Part shown: positions 55,509 to 64,000 of the stretch, one piece after another
Layout of the letters: every line of letters begins with the position of its first letter
How positions within the stretch are numbered: the first letter of the stretch is position 1
NCBI GenBank assembly: GCA_017656385.1
Contig: JACDNX010000006.1
Span: 52,344-116,343, forward strand
Reading direction: 5' to 3'
Length of the DNA stretch: 64,000 nucleotides
Source: Thermodesulfobacterium sp.
GTDB lineage: Bacteria > Desulfobacterota > Thermodesulfobacteria > Thermodesulfobacteriales > Thermodesulfobacteriaceae
Position numbers and translations under genes: made by a program
Notes under the pieces: model-generated
Told to the model about the DNA's origin: nothing
Seen by the model: only the letters and a program-made list of their open reading frames with translations
The model's database searches: none

Positions 55509-56435
55509 ATGTATATTGCAAGAAGGCCTGTATCTGGACATTACGAGTATTCTTTAAAGGAATCTTATTATGAAGCACCTTACTGGAAAAGTAAAACCAT
55601 TTTAGATCTTGGGCCTTCTCCAGAAATCTATATTACCTATTACAGTGAAGTTGCTTTTTCCATTGATTTAGAGGAAAAGCTTGAGAAACTTGGTTACAAA
55701 GTGGATCAATGGGAACTTGAAAAGTTGTTTTTTAGATTTTTGAATCCTGAGGCACAGAGAATAATTACTCAGTTTACTCGTCCAAAAAGTGTAAAAAGAG
55801 TTCGTAAAAAATTTACTTTAAATGAAATCCACCCTTTTGATATAAAGAGAAGAATAGTTTTAAAATTTGGAATATCTAATCCTGAAAGATATATGGACAT
55901 TCCTTATCCTTTCTTAAGTGAGCTTTGTGATAAATCAAGGGATGAACTGGAAAACTACTTTTGGGACTTAGAGGACAGATTAAAATATAGAGAAAAGATA
56001 AAATATCTTATGGCAATTTTTGGTCTTTCTTACATATCTTCTCGGGCAAGCCAAGAAGAGATTGATAAACTATTTATAAATAATTTTTGTCAGATTTTAG
56101 AAGATGAAAATTTTAGAATGGGTGTAAGTGCAGAGGAGCTTCACAAGACTTATTTTTGTAGATATATGTGGATGTATTTTGATATGATTCCCTTCTTTCC
56201 TAAACCAAGTAAAGTTTATATTAAAGAAAGAGAAGTTTATTCAAAAGCTTTTCAATTACTTGGTATTCCTATAGAAGATTTAAAAAGAGCATCAAGAAAA
56301 GAGTTGTTAAAAATTTTTAGAAAAAAAGCTAAAGAGCTTCATCCAGATAAAGGAGGTTCTCACGAAAAATTTATTGAGTTAAGAAAAGTCTTTGAAGAAC
56401 TTTTTAAAATAAAAAGGGGGAATTATCCCCCTTAA
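55509..56435 (+). CDS. Protein with C-terminal J domain
   Basis: In the 308-residue product, the last 60 residues form a J domain with helices around the HPDKGG loop (ELLKIFRKKAKELHPDKGG), so it should stimulate an Hsp70 ATPase. The other 240 residues are not recognised; they are mostly helical, charged and without membrane segments. Classical DnaJ has its J domain at the N-terminus, so this is a specialised co-chaperone whose client is unknown. The 3' end contains a GGGGG/CCCCC hairpin (56414-56433). Confidence 0.75.
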   Translation: MYIARRPVSGHYEYSLKESYYEAPYWKSKTILDLGPSPEIYITYYSEVAFSIDLEEKLEKLGYKVDQWELEKLFFRFLNPEAQRIITQFTRPKSVKRVRKKFTLNEIHPFDIKRRIVLKFGISNPERYMDIPYPFLSELCDKSRDELENYFWDLEDRLKYREKIKYLMAIFGLSYISSRASQEEIDKLFINNFCQILEDENFRMGVSAEELHKTYFCRYMWMYFDMIPFFPKPSKVYIKEREVYSKAFQLLGIPIEDLKRASRKELLKIFRKKAKELHPDKGGSHEKFIELRKVFEELFKIKRGNYPP

Positions 56436-56461
56436 GCACGGTGTAGTATGAAGGTAAGCAG

Positions 56462-57844
56462 TTAGAATTTAACTTGAAGGGTTAACTGGAATCTTTTATC
56501 ATCAGCTAAAAGTTTATCTTCATAATCTACATGGTCATAATCAAGAAGAATCATGTTTTTGTGAGGTTTATCCAAGTGATAGGCAATTCCAAAAATGTAT
56601 CTTCTGCTTTCATCAACAGTTCCGTCATCTAAATCGTTTTGCTCATCGTTTTGATCAAAATAATCGTATCTTCCTATTAAGCTTATAGGAAGGCTTGAGA
56701 AGGCATAAGGTTTAAGCTCTAAGAAAAAGGAGTAACCGTCTTTATCATAGTCATCAGTTCCTTTATAATTGCTCTTTCCCCAGTAATATTGAGCTGTGGC
56801 GGTAAAGTATTCATGTTCATAGCTTGTAAAAAGAAGGTTAACCTGCCAGTTTGGTGGATTATCTTCTTTATTTGCTTTTCCACGAATTCCAAAATATGAG
56901 AACTGAAGACCAGGTAAAATATTAGGCAATGGTCTTATAGTTATTCTTCCCTCTATGGGTTTATCATTATTTTTTTCGCTTCCATGGTATCCTGCACCAT
57001 TGTAAATACCAAGAGATATACTTCCATATCTTCCTGCATAATGGGAATTTACACGCTTTTTATACCATTCAGGCATTTCTCCTCCGAGAAGTGCTGTAAA
57101 AGTAATTCCAAAATCTGCAGAGTTATAAAGACCATTTCTTTCTGTAAACATTGTATCCTGACATCTATACCAGTTTACATGTTCTTCAAAATCAAGCCAT
57201 GGAAAATGAACTTGTCCAAATTCCAAAGTAGGCTTGGTTAAAAATCCTATATCTGGAAATTTAAATTTTCCAAAAATGTATTTTGTTCTAACCATTACAG
57301 AACCTTCTATATTACTTTTATTGGGGGATACCAGTTCTTCTTTTACCTGAGTCACATCAAAGGTTACATGAGCATCAAACCAGGGTGTAATACTTTTAGT
57401 AAATCTTACATAACCTCTTTTTATAGCGGTTTTACTTCTCTGTTCATCATCTCCAGCAGAACCACCCACACCTTTTCCTTTACCGTTCATATATGAGATA
57501 TACCACAGTCCGTTTACTTTAAGTCCTTTTAAGTATTTGACTATTTTTCCCATATCCTTGTTTTTTGTTTCAAGTTCCTCTTTTGTTTCTTCTATCTTTT
57601 TAACCATGGTTGAAATATTTTCTTCTCTGCTTTTGAGTTGATTTTCTCTTTTTTCCAGTTCAGAAAGAAGTTTTTGAATTTCCCGTTTTTTTGTTTCGTA
57701 TTTTTGAAGTAGGGTTTTTAGTTCAGCTATTTTTTTATCAAGTTCAGTAGGGTTTATTTTTTCTGCATTTGCATAAGATAGAGGTAAAACTAATAGGATT
57801 AAGGAAAGACCTAAGGATAAAAACTTGGTTCTTAGTTTTTTCAT
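56462..57844 (-). CDS. Coiled-coil-anchored outer-membrane porin
   Basis: The 460-residue protein has a signal peptide (cleavage near SYANA), a Lys/Glu coiled coil (about 35-105) and then a beta-barrel of alternating strands ending in the terminal Phe motif LTLQVKF. An N-terminal coiled coil before a porin barrel suggests peptidoglycan or multimer tethering. It follows pstS by 26 bases with a strong ribosome site (AAGGAGGTGC) and is probably transcribed with it from the Pho-box promoter. A phosphate-selective role like OprP/OprO is a reasonable guess. Confidence 0.83.
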   Translation of the reverse strand: MKKLRTKFLSLGLSLILLVLPLSYANAEKINPTELDKKIAELKTLLQKYETKKREIQKLLSELEKRENQLKSREENISTMVKKIEETKEELETKNKDMGKIVKYLKGLKVNGLWYISYMNGKGKGVGGSAGDDEQRSKTAIKRGYVRFTKSITPWFDAHVTFDVTQVKEELVSPNKSNIEGSVMVRTKYIFGKFKFPDIGFLTKPTLEFGQVHFPWLDFEEHVNWYRCQDTMFTERNGLYNSADFGITFTALLGGEMPEWYKKRVNSHYAGRYGSISLGIYNGAGYHGSEKNNDKPIEGRITIRPLPNILPGLQFSYFGIRGKANKEDNPPNWQVNLLFTSYEHEYFTATAQYYWGKSNYKGTDDYDKDGYSFFLELKPYAFSSLPISLIGRYDYFDQNDEQNDLDDGTVDESRRYIFGIAYHLDKPHKNMILLDYDHVDYEDKLLADDKRFQLTLQVKF

Positions 57845-57870
57845 AGCTTAGCACCTCCTTTTATAATTTT

Positions 57871-58893
57871 TTATGGTTTTATTTTGTTTATTTCCCAATA
57901 ACTGTAAATTAGTTTTACCAGATTATCAGGTAAAGGAATATAGTAAAGTCCTTTTGCTATGTTGTCTCCTTTTTCAAAAACCCATTTAAAAAATTTGGTT
58001 ACTTCTTTAGCTTTTGGTTTGTCAACAGGTAGGAGCACAAAAGAAGCGCCTGTAATAGGATAAGAAGTTTTCCCTGGTTGATAAGTTAGATCTGCAAAAA
58101 AGTCCTTTTCTATTTTCCATTTTACATTACCTGCTGCAGATTGCATTGATTTTATAGTTGGTTTAACAAAGGCGGTACCATCAGCATTTAAAAGTTTTGC
58201 CATAGGAAGATTGTTTTGTTTTGCATAAATAAATTCTACATATCCAATAGCTCCGGGAGTTCTTTTTACATAGTTTGTTACTCCAGGATTACCTTTAGCT
58301 CCTATTCCTACAGGCCAGTTTACAGAGGTTCCAGCCCCAACTTTTTCTTTCCAAGCCTTGCAGGCTTTACTTAAATAAGTGGTAAAGAGCCATGTTGTTC
58401 CTGAAGCATCTGATCTTCTCACTACTGTAATTGGGAGATCAGGTAGCTTAACATTTGAATTGATTTTTCTCAAATAAGGATCATTCCAATTGTTTATTTT
58501 ACCGAGATAAATTTCACATATTGCTTTGTGATCAAAATTTAAAGAGATGTTTTTTAATCCTGGCAGATTATAAGTTATTACAACAGCTCCTATTATAAAA
58601 GGAAATTGAATTAAGCTATATTTTCTTAATTCTTCAGAAGTTAAAGGTTTATCACTTGTTCCAAAATCAACAGTTCTTTCTTGGGCCTGTCTTATTCCTC
58701 CTCCAGAACCTATACCTTGATAATTGATTTTTACTTTAGTTTGTTTATAATATTGATAAGCCCAAGCTAATATTACAGGTTGAGGGAAAGTTGCTCCAGC
58801 TCCTGTTAACTCAGTGGCTTGAGAAGGAGAATTGTTCAGAATACCAAACATTATAACTAAAAAGCATAAAAATTTTAAAATTAAGGACTTCAT
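57871..58893 (-). CDS. pstS: Phosphate-binding periplasmic protein PstS
   Basis: The 340-residue protein has a signal peptide and the phosphate-site motifs TGAGATFPQP, GSGGGIRQ, DFGTSDKPL and VVRRSDASGTTWLF, typical of PstS. It captures phosphate for the PstCAB transporter, which is not in the window. The ribosome site AAGGGGGTG precedes the ATG. A -10 box (TATATT, 58929-58934 minus) and four phased Pho-box repeats lie upstream, facing phoB. Confidence 0.96.
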   Translation of the reverse strand: MKSLILKFLCFLVIMFGILNNSPSQATELTGAGATFPQPVILAWAYQYYKQTKVKINYQGIGSGGGIRQAQERTVDFGTSDKPLTSEELRKYSLIQFPFIIGAVVITYNLPGLKNISLNFDHKAICEIYLGKINNWNDPYLRKINSNVKLPDLPITVVRRSDASGTTWLFTTYLSKACKAWKEKVGAGTSVNWPVGIGAKGNPGVTNYVKRTPGAIGYVEFIYAKQNNLPMAKLLNADGTAFVKPTIKSMQSAAGNVKWKIEKDFFADLTYQPGKTSYPITGASFVLLPVDKPKAKEVTKFFKWVFEKGDNIAKGLYYIPLPDNLVKLIYSYWEINKIKP

Positions 58894-58944
58894 CTTTTCA
58901 CCCCCTTAATTAAGATTTTTTTGGAGAGAATATAAAAAAGTAAC

Positions 58945-58984
58945 TTTAAAAAAGCGTTAAAAGAATGTTAAAAATAGGTTAAAA
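58945..58984. promoter_or_regulatory. Pho box: four 11-bp-phased GTTAAAA-type repeats
   Basis: TTTAAAA (58945), GTTAAAA (58956), GTTAAAA (58967) and GTTAAAA (58978) start exactly 11 bases apart. On the minus strand the array ends 10 bases before a TATATT -10 box (58929-58934) of pstS and replaces the -35, which is the layout of PhoB-activated promoters. It also lies 12 bases before the phoB start, so autoregulation is likely. Confidence 0.85.
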
Positions 58985-58996
58985 AATCTGATATAA

Positions 58997-59671
58997 ATGG
59001 GAAAAGTTTTAATAGTAGAAGATGATAAAGAGATAGGGAAACTTCTTTCAGAAAGTTTTTCTTCTCAAGGTTATATATGTCACATAGTTGGTTCTTTATC
59101 AGAAGCCTACACTTATCTTTTATCTTCTTCAGATTTATTACTTATTATTCTTGATCTTATTCTTCCAGATGGTGACGGATTAGAACTTTTAAAATATATC
59201 CGCTCAACTCTTAAATTTAAAAACTTACCAGTAATTATAATCTCAGCCAGAGGTGGAGAGCTTGACAGAGTTTTAGGTTTAGAATTAGGAGCAGATGATT
59301 ATATTGTTAAGCCTTTCAGTTTAAGAGAAGTTATAATAAGGGCTAACAGAATTTTAAGAAGAGATTTAGAACCGGAAAAGATTTTAAACTACGGTCCTCT
59401 CAAGATTGATAAAAAGAAAAAGGTTATATTTTTAAAAGAAAAACCCTTAACTTTAACCCCTACAGAATATAAAATTTTAGAATTTTTGTTGGAAAATTCA
59501 GAAAGAGTAGTGAGCAGAGAAGAGCTTATTAGAATAATTTGGCCTGTAGAAAAGGAGTATTATTCAAGGGTTTTAGATGCTTACATTTGCAGGCTAAGAA
59601 CAAAATTAGGTGAATATGGAAAAATTATAGAAACTGTTAGAGGTTTTGGATATCGTTTAGTTCAGATATAA
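58997..59671 (+). CDS. phoB: OmpR/PhoB-type response regulator
   Basis: The 224-residue protein has a receiver domain with acidic pocket VEDD, phosphoacceptor Asp in ILDLILPDGDGL and Lys in DDYIVKPFS, and a C-terminal winged helix (LTLTPTEYKILEFLL, RVLDAYICRLRTKL, IETVRGFGYRL). Adjacent to a histidine kinase and pstS with a Pho box between, it is very probably PhoB. It lacks an obvious ribosome site; the Pho box ends 12 bases before the ATG. Confidence 0.9.
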   Translation: MGKVLIVEDDKEIGKLLSESFSSQGYICHIVGSLSEAYTYLLSSSDLLLIILDLILPDGDGLELLKYIRSTLKFKNLPVIIISARGGELDRVLGLELGADDYIVKPFSLREVIIRANRILRRDLEPEKILNYGPLKIDKKKKVIFLKEKPLTLTPTEYKILEFLLENSERVVSREELIRIIWPVEKEYYSRVLDAYICRLRTKLGEYGKIIETVRGFGYRLVQI

Positions 59672-59672
59672 G

Positions 59673-60749
59673 ATGGAAAGTTTCAATTCCTTATTGGTTC
59701 TTTTAATAATATTCCTTTTAATTATTCTTTTTTTATTTTTTAAAAAAATCTCAAAAATTCAGAGAGAAAATAGGTCTTTAAAAAAAGAACTTAATTTTTG
59801 GACAGAGCTTTTTTCTAATTATCCTTTCCCTTTTTTCATAATTGAAAAAGAAGAAGTAAAGTGGCAAAACAAAAAAGCCCTTGAAATTTTAGGGGATCTT
59901 AGAGGAAAGAAAAAAGATCACATAGAGTCATTTTTAAAAAATTCTTATTGGGATGCCCAAGTATTTTTTCTTTCTTCTGGATTTATAGCTTATCTTTTGC
60001 TTGATAAGAGAGAAGAAAAAATTTTAAAAAGAAGTTATGAGATAGCATTGGCATATCTTTCTCATGAATTGAAAACCCCTTTTACTATGGTAAAAAATTA
60101 TGCAGAAAAATTGGAAGAAGAAATAAAAAAGAATAGATCTTTAAATATAGAGTATTTTGAACAATTAAAAAATTCTTTAGAAAAGGTTGAAAGATTAATT
60201 TATAAGCTTTTTTCATCCTTAGAATATTTAGTTAAAGATTTAAAAATAAAAAAAGAAAAATTCTTTTTAAAAGAGGCAATAGAAGAGGTGATTTTTTGGG
60301 TGAAACCTCTGTGTGAAGATAAAAATATAGAGTTAGAAGTAGATATATCAGAAGATATAGAAATAGAAGGGGATAAAGAGTGGTTAATGCAAGCCCTTTT
60401 AAATCCTTTAGAAAATGCTATTAAATTTTCTCCATTTGGAGGAAAGGTATTTTTAAAAGTTTATCGAAGGGAAAACGAGTGGATAAATATTTTGATAAGG
60501 GATACAGGTCCCGGAGTATCTCCCGAAGATCTTCCCTTTTTAGGAATGCCTTTTTTTAAATCAAGTGCTGAAAAAGGGCTTGGTTTTGGGCTTTTTCTTA
60601 CCAAAAAAATATTAGAAGCCCATGGTGGAAGACTTAAGTTTAATCTTCCCTCACATGGGGGCTTAGAAGTTTTGATAGAAATTCCTTACAATTTAAGTAG
60701 AGTTTTTACTTCTTCTTCTGATAAAGGTTTAGATAAAAAATATCCCTGA
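59673..60749 (+). CDS. phoR: Sensor histidine kinase, PhoR-like
   Basis: The 358-residue protein has one N-terminal membrane helix (about 6-24), a PAS-like linker (about 45-110), the H box YLSHELKTPFTM, the N box NPLENAIKFSP, and the G boxes RDTGPGVSPEDLP and GLGFGLFLTKKILEAHGG. A single membrane anchor without a large periplasmic domain is typical of PhoR. It starts 1 base after the phoB stop. Its last 64 bases overlap the convergent GGDEF-EAL gene. Confidence 0.88.
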   Translation: MESFNSLLVLLIIFLLIILFLFFKKISKIQRENRSLKKELNFWTELFSNYPFPFFIIEKEEVKWQNKKALEILGDLRGKKKDHIESFLKNSYWDAQVFFLSSGFIAYLLLDKREEKILKRSYEIALAYLSHELKTPFTMVKNYAEKLEEEIKKNRSLNIEYFEQLKNSLEKVERLIYKLFSSLEYLVKDLKIKKEKFFLKEAIEEVIFWVKPLCEDKNIELEVDISEDIEIEGDKEWLMQALLNPLENAIKFSPFGGKVFLKVYRRENEWINILIRDTGPGVSPEDLPFLGMPFFKSSAEKGLGFGLFLTKKILEAHGGRLKFNLPSHGGLEVLIEIPYNLSRVFTSSSDKGLDKKYP

Positions 60750-63733
60750 ACATAATCACATTTTAGCTTTTTAAGGAGTTTAAATTGATCTTCAGTTTCC
60801 ACACCTTCTGCTATAACTTTTATGTTTAAAGATCGGCAAAGATTGATAAGATTTTCTACAATGAAATAAGTTTTAGTGTCTTTAACTAAGTCTTTTATAA
60901 AAGAAATATCAATTTTAATAGTATCAATAGGAAAATCTTTTAGATAATTTAAAGAAGAAAATCCTGTGCCAAAATCATCTAAGGAAATTTTAACCTTAAA
61001 AGATTTAATATTTTTTATTATATCTTTAGTTATTTCTATGTTTTCTATTAAAGTGTGTTCTGTAATTTCTAATTCTAAAAAGTAAGGATATTGAGAAAGA
61101 ATTTCTTTAAAATGGTTTAAAAGTTCAAAGAAATCTAAGGATTTAAAGCTTTGAGAGGATATATTTATAGAAATAGGTATTTTCCATTCTTTAATTTTCT
61201 CAATATTTCTTTCAAAGCACAAAAAATTAAATTTTAATAAATAGGAGCTATTTTCAAGAATTTTTATAAACTCATTAGGTAAAATTAATTCGTTATTTCT
61301 TTTTATTCTTACCAGAGCTTCTAATCCAGCTAATTTTAAAGTTTCTGTTTCAAAATAAGGCTGATAATAAAAAACAAAAAGATCTTCTTCTAAAGCTTTT
61401 TTGATAAGCAACTCGGTTTCAAGAGGTTTTTTTATTTTTTCTTCTATTTCAGGATTATAAATCTCTATAGTAAAAGGACCTTCATTTTTTGCACTTTTTA
61501 AAGCTAAATTGACTTTTTCCCAAAGTTCATCAACTGTATTTCCATCTTGTGGAAATGCTACAATTCCCATATTCCACTCTAAGGAGATTTTTTTATCTTT
61601 ATAAGAGATAGGTTCATTTAAAATATTTTCTAATACTTTTATCCATTCATATATTGCCTCTTTAGTAATGTCTGTAATAAAAAGGCAAAATTCGTCTCCC
61701 TCAGTTCTCCCTAAGAATTCTTTATCTTTTAAAACACTTTGAAGTTTTTTAGCTAATTCCTGTAGGCAGAAATTTCCTACTTTATATCCATAAAAGCGAT
61801 TTATATAGGAAAAGTTATAAAGATCTATTAAAATAAGTATAAAAGGGTTTTTAAAGAAATTTAAAAAATCTGAACATCTTTTTATAAATCCACTTCTATT
61901 TAGAAGACCGGTTAAAGGATCTTGATATAAAAGAGTTTCTCTTTCTTTTTCAAACTCTAATTTTTTAGTTAAATCTGTTCCTATAATTATTACTTTTGTT
62001 TTGGAAGGAAGCTTAATAAAAGAAATCTTTAATTCTAATATAACTTTAACTTTATCTGGTTTATGATAGGTGACAAACCTTATGGTATTTTCTTCGAGCT
62101 TTATTATTTCTTCGGGTATAAAAAGAAGTTTAAAGCAATTCTTTTTTAGAAGTTTTTCCTTTTTTAATCCAAGAATTTTTTCTCCAGCAGGATTAATGTA
62201 TTTAATTTTTCCTTTTTTATCAGCTATTATGAGCAATTCCTCCATTTTTTCTGCAAGCTTACCTAAGGTTAAATCTTTCTCAATTAAATTTAATTTTTTT
62301 AAGGCAAAATTTAAATTTTCTTGAAGCTCAATTGTTAAAGATAAGATATCTTGAGAAAAATAATCTTTCTCAGAGGAAAGCAGATTCAAAAAAGCTTTAG
62401 TATTTTCATTTTTTATAAGGGGGATAACACAAAGAGAGTAAGAATTGATATTTTGAAAATAAGGTTTTTTTCCGGTTATAGTAAATATTAAGTTTTTAGA
62501 AGGCTTAAAATCTTTTGGATAACAATAAAGAATTTTTCCTCTTTTATCATTTATCCAGGCAGCTTTTAATTCTAAAGTTTCCCATACAATAGGTAAGATA
62601 TTTTTATAAATTTCTTCTTCAAAACTGCAGTGTATAAGTATTTGGTTGGTTTCTCTTAAAAGATTTAAAAATTTTTGTAGTTTTTTTAGTTCAGTTATAT
62701 CAATTCCTATAATAAATCCGCAATGTTTATTTTGATAAAAAATAGTTCCTGTAAATATGAAAGTATCTATTTTTTTTCCTTCTTTTGTTTTTAGTGTTAT
62801 TGGAAGGTAAGATTTAAAGAAATATTCTCCTTTTAATCTTTTTTCTACAGTTTTTTTAATTTTTTCTTTATCTTCCTCATAATAGAAAATTTCCCAAATA
62901 GCTAATTTTTTTAATTCTTCAAGAGTATATCCTAATAATTTACAGAAATAAGGATTTGCATAAAGATAAGTGTTATGATATATAGCAATACCAAAAAAGG
63001 GGACATTTAAAAAAGTTTCTAAAATGGTGCTTTTTTCTATTAATTGAGGAAAAATTCTAATTATAAAAGAGGAAAATTTAATCAGTTCTTTTTCCCATAT
63101 ATTTATTTCCTCTATTTCTTCAAAACCCAAAGATCTTATAATATTTTTGTCTATAGAGAATAAGGCGGTTTTTATTTCATTAAAAAAAGGATTTTTAGAA
63201 GAAAGCATAAAATAATGGGAAAAATTAAAAGGAAATCTCTCTATAAAAGGAAATTTATCTAAATAAGGTTTTGCTCTTTTTTCTGGAAGAAAATAAAGAT
63301 CTCCTTTATTATTAAGGATTTCAGCTTCGACTTCATCAAGGGAATTTTTTAAGATTGTTTGAATTTTTGAAAAGTCAATATTAAACTCTAAAACCAAATA
63401 GAATAAAAAAATATAAAAAAGAGCACGATTAACCATAATTACTTTAATCTTTTTTTCTTTTTTAAGTTCTGAAAATGGTTTATGAGATAAAGCTAAATAA
63501 GAATCGATTTGATTTTTAAATTTGGCAACAGGTTTATAATTTTTTTCAATTAAGTGGAAAGAAAGGGAAGGTGAGGTATAGAATAAATCTATTTTTTTAA
63601 AATCTTGAGAGAATTTTTCAAAAACATCGGGTTTTATTTTACTTTTTAATAAATTTTTTAAATTTTCAGAAAACTTTTTCCAAAGACTTAGTTTGTTCCT
63701 TTGACAACTACAGGTTCTTAATTTAATATTCAT
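60686..63733 (-). CDS. PAS-GAF-PAS-GGDEF-EAL cyclic-di-GMP protein
   Basis: The 1015-residue protein has an unassigned region to about 240, PAS (about 243-348), GAF-like (about 360-480), PAS (about 492-590), GGDEF (about 602-760; signature EGDEF at 678-682) and EAL (about 772-1010). The EAL domain keeps LEALVRI, ELEITEH, DDFGTGFSSLNYL and AEGVET, so phosphodiesterase activity is expected. The GGDEF domain has Glu at its first glycine, so it may be weak or regulatory. No membrane helix is clear, though residues 105-117 are hydrophobic. It overlaps the histidine kinase gene tail to tail. Confidence 0.9.
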   Translation of the reverse strand: MNIKLRTCSCQRNKLSLWKKFSENLKNLLKSKIKPDVFEKFSQDFKKIDLFYTSPSLSFHLIEKNYKPVAKFKNQIDSYLALSHKPFSELKKEKKIKVIMVNRALFYIFLFYLVLEFNIDFSKIQTILKNSLDEVEAEILNNKGDLYFLPEKRAKPYLDKFPFIERFPFNFSHYFMLSSKNPFFNEIKTALFSIDKNIIRSLGFEEIEEINIWEKELIKFSSFIIRIFPQLIEKSTILETFLNVPFFGIAIYHNTYLYANPYFCKLLGYTLEELKKLAIWEIFYYEEDKEKIKKTVEKRLKGEYFFKSYLPITLKTKEGKKIDTFIFTGTIFYQNKHCGFIIGIDITELKKLQKFLNLLRETNQILIHCSFEEEIYKNILPIVWETLELKAAWINDKRGKILYCYPKDFKPSKNLIFTITGKKPYFQNINSYSLCVIPLIKNENTKAFLNLLSSEKDYFSQDILSLTIELQENLNFALKKLNLIEKDLTLGKLAEKMEELLIIADKKGKIKYINPAGEKILGLKKEKLLKKNCFKLLFIPEEIIKLEENTIRFVTYHKPDKVKVILELKISFIKLPSKTKVIIIGTDLTKKLEFEKERETLLYQDPLTGLLNRSGFIKRCSDFLNFFKNPFILILIDLYNFSYINRFYGYKVGNFCLQELAKKLQSVLKDKEFLGRTEGDEFCLFITDITKEAIYEWIKVLENILNEPISYKDKKISLEWNMGIVAFPQDGNTVDELWEKVNLALKSAKNEGPFTIEIYNPEIEEKIKKPLETELLIKKALEEDLFVFYYQPYFETETLKLAGLEALVRIKRNNELILPNEFIKILENSSYLLKFNFLCFERNIEKIKEWKIPISINISSQSFKSLDFFELLNHFKEILSQYPYFLELEITEHTLIENIEITKDIIKNIKSFKVKISLDDFGTGFSSLNYLKDFPIDTIKIDISFIKDLVKDTKTYFIVENLINLCRSLNIKVIAEGVETEDQFKLLKKLKCDYVQGYFLSKPLSEEEVKTLLKL

Positions 63734-63848
63734 TTAAATTGTAATAATATTTTTAGTTTTTAAGATGTCAAAAAAAAATAGAAAAATATGGAAAAATTTA
63801 TAATATTTAAAGTATTTATAAAAAAATTCAAAATTAAGAATTAAAAAC

Positions 63849-64000
63849 ATGAAACTTAAAGATATCCAAAGTTCGGCTCCGGAAAATAAAATACTCTTAG
63901 ATAAGGTCGGAATTAAAGGATTTAAATATCCTATAACAGTTTTGAATAGAGAAAAAGGGCTTCAGCACACCATAGCAGAAATTAATTTTTATGTAGATTT
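63849..64000 (+). CDS. folE2: GTP cyclohydrolase FolE2 (5' part, cut by window end)
   Basis: Fifty residues are visible from ATG 63849. DIQSS, DKVGIKGFKYPITVLNRE and QHTIAEINFYVD match the N-terminus of type IB GTP cyclohydrolase (FolE2), which makes dihydroneopterin triphosphate for folate and pterins. The gene runs off the right edge. The 115 bases upstream are AT-rich, with a TATAAT at 63799-63804 but no good -35. Confidence 0.88.
   Translation, partial: MKLKDIQSSAPENKILLDKVGIKGFKYPITVLNREKGLQHTIAEINFYVD

Noticed and set aside
56414..56433. GGGGG-AATTAT-CCCCC hairpin at the end of the J-domain gene as a terminator
   Set aside because: It lies within the last codons and is not followed by a T run (AAGCACGG follows), so intrinsic termination is doubtful.

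Overview
The window is about 64 kb of AT-rich, densely packed bacterial chromosome with about 49 protein genes, two RNA genes and very little spacer. An LPS-assembly outer-membrane protein, a porin, diaminopimelate synthesis genes, cell-wall amidases and a periplasmic phosphate-binding protein point to a Gram-negative, diderm cell. A hybrid-cluster protein operon, a siroheme/ferredoxin protein, a tRNA for selenocysteine and Lys/Glu/Ile-rich proteins suggest an anaerobe, probably a thermophile of the Thermodesulfobacterium/Desulfobacterota type. The lineage is an inference from gene style; there is no 16S gene here.

Layout. 1-1762: the end of an unidentified gene and an HDOD/degenerate-GGDEF signalling protein. 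1872-16450: a long forward run of proA, nadD, mutS, a triple-LysM amidase, a NamZ-type muramidase, a DHH phosphoesterase, obg, proB and dnaE, many joined by 4-20 base overlaps. 16475-25252: a reverse glycogen operon (debranching enzyme, GT4 glycosyltransferase, GH57 amylase, alpha-glucan phosphorylase, GT5-like synthase). 25472-34360: an encapsulin-type ferritin-like protein, lptD, rlmH, a deacetylase-like protein and a YbhGFSR-like ABC exporter. 34361-36237: a decayed cysteine-motif gene, a cyclophilin-like protein, a histidine phosphatase, then the signal recognition particle RNA and selC. 36238-40975: an M48 protease, a zinc-ribbon protein, an ATP-grasp protein and a UPF1-type helicase. 41091-46604: trpB-trpA-aroB, a nucleotidyltransferase pair, dapF and dapA. 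46599-50667: a Crp/Fnr regulator bracketed by two parS-like palindromes, and the hcp operon. 50677-56435: an HD-GYP protein, two unrelated alcohol dehydrogenases and a J-domain protein. 56462-60749: porin and pstS facing phoB/phoR across an 11-bp-repeat Pho box. 60686-64000: a PAS-GAF-PAS-GGDEF-EAL protein and the start of folE2.

How the parts work together. Three local regulatory circuits can be read from the DNA. (1) A Crp/Fnr protein with an FNR-like recognition helix sits divergent from hcp, and a perfect TTGAT-N4-ATCAA box lies between them. (2) PhoB/PhoR face pstS and a porin across four helically phased GTTAAAA-type repeats. (3) The glycogen operon and the ferritin-like gene are divergent, each with a good sigma-70 promoter. 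The most notable other signals are selC directly behind the SRP RNA, the two identical ParB-site-like palindromes, a compact siroheme protein in the hcp operon, and two separate broken copies of a small cysteine-rich gene. I found no CRISPR array, insertion sequence, prophage or clear restriction or defence island.
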